DNA of 28,792 bases from an uncultured Clostridia bacterium (lineage in GTDB: Bacteria; Bacillota; Clostridia; UMGS1810), in the NCBI GenBank assembly GCA_934454585.1, contig CAKSFP010000031.1:1-28792 (forward strand), written 5' to 3'. Made by a program: the position numbers and the translations under genes. The notes beneath the pieces are model-generated. The model was not told where the DNA came from. It was given only the letters and a program-made list of their open reading frames with translations, and ran no database searches. Of this stretch, positions 23,052 through 28,792 are shown piece by piece (the first letter of the stretch is position 1; each line of letters begins with the position of its first letter).

Positions 23052-23816
23052 ATGATGCAGCGAACACTGCACATTGATGCTTGCTATCTTGGCGAGATTG
23101 ATTTGTTCAGAGAAAAAATATCCGTTGAAAGCCTCTCGGACGACGGAACGGCGAAAATGTCGTTTGATGGTTTTGAGCAGTTCAACGGTCTTATATTTTC
23201 ATTTTTTTTGAAAACATACTTTAAGAGTTTTATATACAAATGCCTCAGCAACGAGCCTGTTGGTTTGAACGGACAGGAACAGCTGATGATCTACGGTGAG
23301 ATATGCTCCGAGATGGATTGCGCAGAGTGTATGCGTATCATTTCACTCATAACGGCGCAGAAATCCGAAATAAACTTAAGCGGTATTTTTTACTTCAGAT
23401 TCTGCGATATATGCGATGAAATAAGAGAATTGTGCTCACTTAAAACTGATGAATATATACTCAGAAACGAATATCTGGATTTTATCCGTGTGCTCAGGTT
23501 TTTTGCTTCGGTAAATTACGGCAGCGTGGAATTGTTGAATGTGGTCATGCGCGGCGAGGAATACGCCGAGGTGCTTGACGGCGATTTCAACATTTACTCA
23601 TCACAAAGCACACTCAGCTGTACCAATGAGATGGGATATATAGACGATTATTTTGAATATGACAATGTGATATCGGCGCTTGTCGAGGCATCTCCAAAGA
23701 CCATATTGCTTCACAACTGGCGGCAATTTGCCGACAGCGAACTTATAGAGACTCTTATAAACATTTTTGACGAAAGGATCAAATACTGCGGCGGGTGCAG
23801 CTTTTGCACCGATTAG
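23052..23816 (+). CDS. ytxC: YtxC-like sporulation protein
   Basis: A 254-aa protein resembling YtxC, a clostridial/bacillar protein listed as sporulation-related but without a known mechanism. The evidence is the block ending FRFCDICDEIRELC...EYILRNEYLDFIRVLRFFASVN (about 111-155) and the carboxy end ASPKTILLHNW...LIETLINIFDERIKYCGGCSFC, the family-typical C-x-G-C-x-x-C tail. The amino-terminal half is less recognisable. The start at 23052 follows GAAGGGA; a second ATG follows directly at 23055. The radical SAM gene starts 18 bases after its stop. It implies, but does not prove, that the host forms spores. Confidence 0.68.
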   Translation: MMQRTLHIDACYLGEIDLFREKISVESLSDDGTAKMSFDGFEQFNGLIFSFFLKTYFKSFIYKCLSNEPVGLNGQEQLMIYGEICSEMDCAECMRIISLITAQKSEINLSGIFYFRFCDICDEIRELCSLKTDEYILRNEYLDFIRVLRFFASVNYGSVELLNVVMRGEEYAEVLDGDFNIYSSQSTLSCTNEMGYIDDYFEYDNVISALVEASPKTILLHNWRQFADSELIETLINIFDERIKYCGGCSFCTD

Positions 23817-23834
23817 GGCAAATTGAGGGAAACC

Positions 23835-25532
23835 ATGAAATTTTTGATTACAACGCTTAATTCCAAATATGTACACACGAGTCTTGCAGTGCGTTGCCTG
23901 TATGCGGTGGTGAAGGATGGTTTTGATGTTGTCATGGATGAGTATACTATCAATGACAACATCAATTCCGTGCTTGCCTCTGTCTATCGGCACGGCGCGG
24001 ATGCGGTTTGCGTTTCGTGCTATATATGGAACTTCGGCATGGTTGTTTCGTTGTGCGACAGTCTGAAAAAAGCCGCACCGTCTGTAAAAATTATTCTCGG
24101 CGGACCTGAGGTGACATATACAGCGCAAGAGACTTTGCAAAAATACTCCTTTGCTGATATTGTGATGATGGGAGAGGGCGAGATTACAATTCGGGAATTA
24201 TTTTCCGCACTTGAGAACGGCGCACCGCTTGACGGTATAAATGGCATTGCATATCGTGACAAAACGGGTGAAATCACGGTTAATGCTCACCGCGAGCCGG
24301 TCGCATCGCTCGATGAACTACCCTTTGTATATGACAATTCGATAGATGATCTCGGCAGCAGGATTATATATTACGAAACTTCACGCGGATGCCCGTTTTC
24401 GTGTACATATTGCCTGTCGGGAGAGCACGGCGGAGTGCGCTACCTTAGTATTGATAGGATAAAGCACGACATAGATTTTTTCGTCGGACACAAGATTCCT
24501 CTTGTCAAGCTTGTTGACCGCACATTCAACGCAAACCCGAAACGCGCGAAGGCGATTTTTGAATACATCATATCAAAAGCTGCGGATACGCGGTTTCATA
24601 TGGAGCTCGCCGGGGATTTGCTCGACGATGAGACAATCGACATTTTGTCAAGAGCTGACGAAAAAACTTTTCAGTTTGAAATCGGCGTGCAAACCACAAA
24701 TGAGAAAACTATGAACGAGATACACCGCAACATAAAGAAGGACAAGTTGTGGAACAACATAAAAAAACTGCTTGATCTGACGAAGATTCACATTCATCTT
24801 GATTTGATTGGCGGGTTACCGTATGAAGATATTGGAAGCTTTGCCGGATCGTTTAACGATGTCATGGAACTGCGCCCTCATGTGCTCCAGATAGGATTCT
24901 TAAAGCTTCTCAAAGGGTCGTATATATTGCAAAACGCCGAGAAATTCCATTACAAGTACACCGCCGATGCGCCGTATGAGATAATTTGCAATGATTTTGT
25001 CTCCTATGATGACATTCTCACTTTGCACGGCATAGATTTTGTTTTTGACCGCTATTACAACAGCGGCAGTTTTGAGCGGACCATGAGTTTTATGTTCGAC
25101 AAATATGATAATGATTACTATAAATTCTTTTATGATTTGTCAAAATATTATGAAAATAACAAATTAACGAAAATATCATTATCAAAATACGAATTATATG
25201 ATATAATGTATAATTATTGCACAAGTTGCGGATTGGATGCAACCGACTGCCTTAAATATGATTACATGAAAAATATAAAGAGTCATAATCTTCCGCACTG
25301 GTGTGCGGATGTTATGGACAAAAAATTTATTGATTGCTGTCACCTTGTGCTCAAGGATGAGGAATTTAAGAAAAATCACCTGCCGCATTATTACGGCATA
25401 CCGGCGAAAACCGCCGTAAAGTCGGTTAGGTTCGGCAGATTTTCCTGCGGTGTCCTCTTGTTTGATTCGGTGTCGGGTGCAGTGCTTGATGTCACAAATT
25501 ATTTTACCGAGGAGGAAGTTTTTAATGGATAA
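23835..25532 (+). CDS. B12-binding radical SAM protein, DUF4080 type
   Basis: A 565-aa protein. The amino-terminal cobalamin-binding domain (about 1-135) has the ILGGPEVTYTA loop but not the DxHxxG base-on motif. The radical SAM domain binds a 4Fe-4S cluster through C186, C190 and C193 (GCPFSCTYCLSG) and contains FEIGVQTTNEKTM and LDLIGGLPYED, typical of MiaB/HemN-like radical SAM folds. The remainder, with clustered K, Y and D, fits DUF4080. The reaction is unknown; B12 radical SAM enzymes often methylate unreactive carbons. The ATG follows GAGGGAAA. It ends eight bases inside guaA, so the two genes are coupled, perhaps only by chance of compact packing. Confidence 0.9.
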   Translation: MKFLITTLNSKYVHTSLAVRCLYAVVKDGFDVVMDEYTINDNINSVLASVYRHGADAVCVSCYIWNFGMVVSLCDSLKKAAPSVKIILGGPEVTYTAQETLQKYSFADIVMMGEGEITIRELFSALENGAPLDGINGIAYRDKTGEITVNAHREPVASLDELPFVYDNSIDDLGSRIIYYETSRGCPFSCTYCLSGEHGGVRYLSIDRIKHDIDFFVGHKIPLVKLVDRTFNANPKRAKAIFEYIISKAADTRFHMELAGDLLDDETIDILSRADEKTFQFEIGVQTTNEKTMNEIHRNIKKDKLWNNIKKLLDLTKIHIHLDLIGGLPYEDIGSFAGSFNDVMELRPHVLQIGFLKLLKGSYILQNAEKFHYKYTADAPYEIICNDFVSYDDILTLHGIDFVFDRYYNSGSFERTMSFMFDKYDNDYYKFFYDLSKYYENNKLTKISLSKYELYDIMYNYCTSCGLDATDCLKYDYMKNIKSHNLPHWCADVMDKKFIDCCHLVLKDEEFKKNHLPHYYGIPAKTAVKSVRFGRFSCGVLLFDSVSGAVLDVTNYFTEEEVFNG

Positions 25533-27057
25533 CGAGACTGTCATAGTCCTTGATTTCGGCGGACAGTACAATCAGCTGATCGCGCGCCGCGTGAGGGAGT
25601 GTAATGTGTACTGCGAGGTCATGCCTTACACCGCGGATATAGAAAAAATCAAGGCGAAAAATCCGAAAGGTATCATTTTCACCGGCGGACCTAATTCTGT
25701 ATATGAGGAAGGTTCACCGTCGTGCACCACAGAGTATTTCGAACTCGGCGTGCCGGTGCTCGGCATATGCTACGGAGCTCAGCTTATGTGCCATCTTCTC
25801 GGCGGCACTGTTGCCACAGCCGAGGTCAGCGAGTATGGCAAAACGCTTGTGAAAACGGATAAATCGAGCGAGCTTTTTGCGGATATCCCCGAAGAATCCG
25901 TATGTTGGATGAGCCACACCGACAGGATAAAGGAAGTGCCGGACGGATTTAGGATTACCGCTCATACAGATGTCTGCCCGGTTGCGGCAATGGAGAATGG
26001 AGATAAAAAGCTTTATGCCGTTCAGATGCACCCCGAGGTTGAACATACCGAGTACGGCAAGAATATCCTTAAAAATTTTCTTAAAATTTGTAATGTAAAG
26101 GGCGACTGGAAGATGGACGAGTTTGCCGCAAAGTCTATCGAGGCACTGCGTAAAAAGATTGGCGACAAAAAGGTGCTTTGTGCACTCTCGGGCGGTGTGG
26201 ACAGCTCTGTTGCGGCTGTCATGATTCACAAGGCTGTCGGCAAACAGCTCACCTGTATTTTTGTTGATCATGGACTCTTGCGCAAAAACGAGGGCGACGA
26301 GGTAGAGGAGACCTTCAAGAAGCAGTTTGACATGAATATCATCCGCGTCAACGCTCAGGACAGATTTTTGTCCAAGCTTGCCGGGGTTACCGAGCCGGAG
26401 AAAAAGAGGAAAATCATCGGCGAGGAATTTATAAGAGTATTTGAGGACGAGGCAAAGAAAATCGGCTCGGTCGATTTCCTTGTCCAGGGTACTATTTATC
26501 CCGATGTTATCGAGAGCGGCAACGGCGATGCGGCGGTTATTAAGAGCCATCACAATGTGGGCGGACTGCCGGATAATGTCGATTTCAAGGAGATTATAGA
26601 ACCGCTGCGTGACTTGTTTAAGGACGAGGTCCGTAAAGTCGGCACAGGTCTTGGTATTCCCGATGCTTTTGTTTGGCGTCAGCCTTTCCCCGGTCCCGGT
26701 CTTGCTATCCGCGTTATCGGAGAGATAACCAAAGAGAAACTTGAAATTCTCAAAAATGCCGATGCTATCTTCCGTGAGGAAGTTGCTATGGCGGGGCTTA
26801 ATAAAACTATTCATCAGTATTTCGCCGTGATAACGAATATGCGAACTGTTGGAGTTATGGGCGATGGCAGAACTTATGATTATGTGCTTGCGCTGCGCGC
26901 AGTTTCGACTAATGATTTTATGACCGCTGCTTGGGCGCGGATACCTTATGATGTGCTTGAGACAGTTTCATCACGAATCATAAATGAGGTTAAGCATGTG
27001 AATAGGATTGTTTATGATATCACAAGTAAACCGCCCGCTACGATAGAGTGGGAGTAG
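25525..27057 (+). CDS. guaA: GMP synthase (glutamine-hydrolysing)
   Basis: Converts XMP to GMP using ATP and glutamine. The 510-residue length is standard. The amino-terminal glutaminase has nucleophile C82 (GICYGAQL) with H169 and E171 (MHPEVEHTEYG); the ATP pyrophosphatase carries the P-loop SGGVDSS (222-228); the carboxy-terminal dimerisation domain ends with the invariant KPPATIEWE. The start at 25525 follows GGAGGAAG (25511-25518) and overlaps the radical SAM gene by eight bases. The 3' end of guaA is a known integration site for mobile elements, and the following DNA has an accessory character. Confidence 0.96.
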   Translation: MDNETVIVLDFGGQYNQLIARRVRECNVYCEVMPYTADIEKIKAKNPKGIIFTGGPNSVYEEGSPSCTTEYFELGVPVLGICYGAQLMCHLLGGTVATAEVSEYGKTLVKTDKSSELFADIPEESVCWMSHTDRIKEVPDGFRITAHTDVCPVAAMENGDKKLYAVQMHPEVEHTEYGKNILKNFLKICNVKGDWKMDEFAAKSIEALRKKIGDKKVLCALSGGVDSSVAAVMIHKAVGKQLTCIFVDHGLLRKNEGDEVEETFKKQFDMNIIRVNAQDRFLSKLAGVTEPEKKRKIIGEEFIRVFEDEAKKIGSVDFLVQGTIYPDVIESGNGDAAVIKSHHNVGGLPDNVDFKEIIEPLRDLFKDEVRKVGTGLGIPDAFVWRQPFPGPGLAIRVIGEITKEKLEILKNADAIFREEVAMAGLNKTIHQYFAVITNMRTVGVMGDGRTYDYVLALRAVSTNDFMTAAWARIPYDVLETVSSRIINEVKHVNRIVYDITSKPPATIEWE

Positions 27058-27110
27058 ATTTTGATGTCACCGGGCAAAACGATTTTAAAAAAATTTAATA
27101 CCCCAAATAG

Positions 27111-27147
27111 ACCTTAAAAGTTTACGCTTCTAAGGTTTATTTTTTTA
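27111..27147 (+). terminator. Terminator of guaA
   Basis: ACCTTA (27111-27116) and TAAGGT (27131-27136), extended inward by AAG/CTT across one mismatch, then TTTA and a T-run to about 27146. Confidence 0.75.
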
Positions 27148-27361
27148 TAGCGCAGCAAAATAAATCTCATAAACACGGTATTTTTGACAATAAAACTCTA
27201 ATCTTATTGTGATTTTAGATTTTGTAAATGCTCAAAGTAGGGGCAAGATTTTTTTACAAAATGGGGTTGCCCCGGAACAGGTATCACGCCACACAAATGG
27301 CTTAACCACGCCGTTTGTGGCACTTGTAAGTGCTGATTGGCAACGATTTGGCAACATTAAA
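27148..27361. other. Gene-poor stretch, no clear gene
   Basis: No credible coding region on either strand; the open frames here lack ribosome binding sites and family features. One imperfect hairpin is visible (GCCACACAAATGGC at 27288-27301 with GCCGTTTGTGGC at 27310-27321). It may be the eroded downstream part of the IS3-type element. Confidence 0.5.
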
Positions 27362-27598
27362 TTATTTATAAAAGTAAGAGCTAACTGGGGGCAATCCATT
27401 TTGTCGTTGCTTGTAATTTTCAAGATGTCGGCGGACAGAACCGGCACGCTTGAGCCATGATTTGAGAGTTTCAACACATATACCGAGTTAGGCGGCAACT
27501 TCCTTTGAAGGTCGCCCCTGTTCGGTAACCATTTTGATCGCGCCACTCTTGAATACATCGTCATAACGAGGTGGCATTGTTCCTTTTTTGATTGACAT
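27362..27598 (-). pseudogene. IS3-type transposase OrfA remnant
   Basis: Read from ATG at 27598, the frame gives RYDDVFKSGAIKMVTEQGRPSKEVAA, an in-frame TAA (27488-27490), then LGICVETLKSWLKRAG. This is the helix-turn-helix of IS3/IS911 OrfA transposases, where the stop replaces the usual acidic residue (family pattern EVA-x-x-LGI). The frame ends at 27362 without the leucine-zipper continuation, and no OrfB follows. An AGGAGGAAC ribosome binding site still precedes the start. It is therefore a dead insertion-sequence fragment; no clear terminal inverted repeats were found. Confidence 0.82.
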
Positions 27599-27812
27599 AA
27601 AAGTTCCTCCTGTGATTTTGGATTTGTTTGTGTCCATTTCATTATATCACACTTTTTTCTGCCCATCAAATCCGGTAAGACGGCATAGGGCACTTGAACT
27701 TGAAGAAGAAGCTGAGCGGCAGAATAAATACAGAAATAAAAATCAAATTATGCGATAGAATTGTTTATATTCAAAAAATATAGTCGAAACTTAATTAATT
27801 TTCTGAACCTTA

Positions 27813-27841
27813 TTGACTTTTATGCCTATTTAATATATAAT
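27813..27841 (+). promoter_or_regulatory. Promoter of the AbiEi-type gene
   Basis: TTGACT (27813-27818), 17-bp spacer, TATAAT (27836-27841), embedded within the operator described separately. Confidence 0.87.
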
Positions 27842-27856
27842 AATAGGCATAAAAGT
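27816..27856. promoter_or_regulatory. Operator: perfect 15-bp inverted repeat
   Basis: ACTTTTATGCCTATT (27816-27830) and AATAGGCATAAAAGT (27842-27856) are exact reverse complements separated by 11 bases. The left arm overlaps the -35 box and spacer, and the right arm begins directly after the -10 box. A bound repressor would block RNA polymerase. AbiEi antitoxins are known to autoregulate through inverted repeats in their promoters, so the product of the next gene is the likely ligand. Confidence 0.85.
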
Positions 27857-27871
27857 TGTTTGGAGGCTTAT

Positions 27872-28462
27872 ATGACAAGTTCAGAGAGAATTTTAAAAGC
27901 AGCCGAAGCAAACGGCGGCACAATAACTACCGAACAAGTTAATAAAATGAAGATACACCGCACAATCTTGCGTAATATGGTTGATAAAGGATTGTTAGAC
28001 CATTCTGCAAGAGGGGTTTATGTTCTGCCCTCAAAATTAGATGATGAGTTCTATAATTTGCAGAGTAGGTTAAAAAAAGGTGTTTTTTCAAACGGTACGG
28101 CGTTGTATTTATTGGGATTTACAGACAGAACACCGGTTAAGTTTGATATGACTTTTCCGGCGTCATATAATACTTCTGCAATAAAGAATGAGATTACGGC
28201 GCATAGAGTAAAAAAAGAACTATACGAACAAGGGATAATAGTCGTTAAAACTCCTTCCGGAAACGAAGTAAACGCATATTGCATTGAGCATACGCTGTGT
28301 GATATATTGCAGGAGCGATATTGTATAGATATTCAAATTATAATAGATGCATATAAAAAATATGCAAAGTATAAGGATAAAAATCTGATTCAGCTTATGG
28401 AATTTTCAAAATTGGCTCGGGTTGAAGAAAAAGTGAGAAGGTATATGGAGGTGCTTATTTGA
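27872..28462 (+). CDS. AbiEi-family antitoxin/transcriptional regulator
   Basis: A 196-aa protein with an amino-terminal winged helix-turn-helix (TSSERILKAAEANGGTITTEQVNKMKIHRTILRNMVDKGLL, about 2-42) followed by ARGVYVLPSKLDDEFYNLQSRL and a carboxy-terminal domain (NGTALYLLGFTDRTP, EVNAYCIEHTLCDIL). This is the arrangement of AbiEi antitoxins of type IV systems, which normally precede an AbiEii nucleotidyltransferase toxin. Here no AbiEii follows; the next gene encodes a Fic protein with its own promoter. The start at 27872 follows TGGAGG. It is AT-rich compared with genes before guaA, suggesting transfer. Confidence 0.85.
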   Translation: MTSSERILKAAEANGGTITTEQVNKMKIHRTILRNMVDKGLLDHSARGVYVLPSKLDDEFYNLQSRLKKGVFSNGTALYLLGFTDRTPVKFDMTFPASYNTSAIKNEITAHRVKKELYEQGIIVVKTPSGNEVNAYCIEHTLCDILQERYCIDIQIIIDAYKKYAKYKDKNLIQLMEFSKLARVEEKVRRYMEVLI

Positions 28463-28506
28463 ACAAATTTAATTTCGTCAATTTTAGGGAAAATGACTAA
28501 TTATAC

Positions 28507-28535
28507 TTGACAAATGCAAAATTACATATTATAAT
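28507..28535 (+). promoter_or_regulatory. Promoter of the Fic-family gene
   Basis: Full-consensus TTGACA (28507-28512), 17-bp spacer, TATAAT (28530-28535). It is flanked by a 10-bp direct repeat AAATGACTAA at 28491-28500 and 28558-28567, which could be a regulator site. Confidence 0.88.
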
Positions 28536-28583
28536 ATAATCGTGTCATAATATAAGCAAATGACTAAATTGAAAGGCGGTATT

Positions 28584-28792
28584 ATGAGAATATATAACTA
28601 TAAGAATAAATGGGAACAGTTTTTAACACCGGATATTGTGTCAATGCTTACACAGATACATGAATACAAAGGGAAACAAAATTTATTTATTGAATCCAGT
28701 GCTGATGCTCTTACCGGGCTTGTTGAAATTGCTAAAATACAGAGCACCGAAGCTTCTAATAAAATTGAGGGTATATATACATCTGACGAAAG
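28584..28792 (+). CDS. Fic-family protein, amino-terminal part
   Basis: The gene runs off the window; 69 residues are visible. They contain a Fic amino-terminal region ending in KIQSTEASNKIEGIYTSDE. SNKIEG (58-63) matches the inhibitory motif (S/T)xxxE(G/N) of Fic proteins, in which the glutamate blocks the ATP site; its amino-terminal position fits a class II, self-inhibited Fic AMP-transferase. The HPFxxGNGR catalytic motif would lie beyond the edge and cannot be checked. An AAAGGCGG ribosome binding site precedes the ATG. It lies 121 bases after the AbiEi-type gene but has its own strong promoter. Confidence 0.85.
   Translation, partial: MRIYNYKNKWEQFLTPDIVSMLTQIHEYKGKQNLFIESSADALTGLVEIAKIQSTEASNKIEGIYTSDE

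Noticed and set aside
25714..26814. 366-aa minus-strand open frame opposite guaA
   Set aside because: It lies fully within the conserved guaA coding region; its length results from codon bias on the other strand.
27232..27693. 153-aa minus-strand open frame
   Set aside because: It is out of frame with the recognisable IS3 OrfA segment and its residues match nothing; the real signal is the interrupted frame at 27362-27598.
27680..27755. Short plus-strand tail reading RRHRALELEEEAERQNKYR to a stop, possibly the end of a lost gene
   Set aside because: It is too short and of low complexity; no start, ribosome binding site or family support.

Overview
This window reads as the chromosome of an uncultured low-to-moderate-GC Gram-positive bacterium of the class Clostridia, probably a gut Oscillospirales/Ruminococcaceae-type lineage. 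The basis is the gene families (YtxC-like sporulation protein, DUF1292, DUF1540, the DUF421/DUF4363 pair, a tryptophan T-box, Firmicutes-type 6S RNA), strong AGGAGG-type ribosome binding sites, several TTG starts, and TTGACA/TATAAT promoters with 17-bp spacers. The exact genus cannot be told from the sequence.

Layout. 1-1,060: a decayed, frameshifted HipA-like kinase remnant and a GNAT acetyltransferase, both minus strand. 1,145-2,960: promoter, tryptophan-specific T-box and a TrpB2-type tryptophan synthase beta chain. 2,977-7,090: a methionine/one-carbon operon of metF, a stand-alone methionine synthase activation protein and a MetH that lacks this domain, followed by two hairpin structures. 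7,107-9,058, minus strand: tRNA-Gly(GCC), tadA, D-lactate dehydrogenase and a DUF1540 mini-protein. 9,116-11,647: a polar amino-acid ABC transporter operon (permease, ATPase, lipoprotein). 11,714-12,106: an array of seven small hairpins separated by a 7-base motif that inverts at mid-array, then tRNA-Gly(CCC) and a further inverted repeat. 12,154-13,967, minus strand: nicotinate phosphoribosyltransferase and a small unknown protein.

14,027-16,123: DUF421 and DUF4363 membrane proteins, ruvX, DUF1292 and 6S RNA. 16,200-22,171: murD, three tandem M42 metallopeptidase paralogues, a PLP enzyme of the methionine gamma-lyase/'aluminium resistance' family and a 63-aa cysteine-rich protein, all tightly spaced. 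22,300-27,057: a DUF6873-like protein, a YtxC-like protein, a B12-binding radical SAM protein and guaA. From 27,058 the character changes to AT-rich accessory DNA: a broken IS3-type orfA, an AbiEi-type antitoxin gene with a perfect 15-bp inverted-repeat operator over its promoter, and the start of a Fic-family gene running off the end. The 3' end of guaA may be a mobile-element integration point.

How they work together: most of the window is core metabolism. MetF makes methyl-THF for MetH, and the small activation protein very likely reactivates the MetH cobalamin. The ABC operon imports amino acids, and the M42 enzymes probably finish peptide degradation. No single large undescribed system is evident. 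The most unusual structure is the hairpin array at 11,714-11,892; next are the AbiEi/Fic arrangement after guaA and the repeat elements at 6,941-7,031 and 12,019-12,106.
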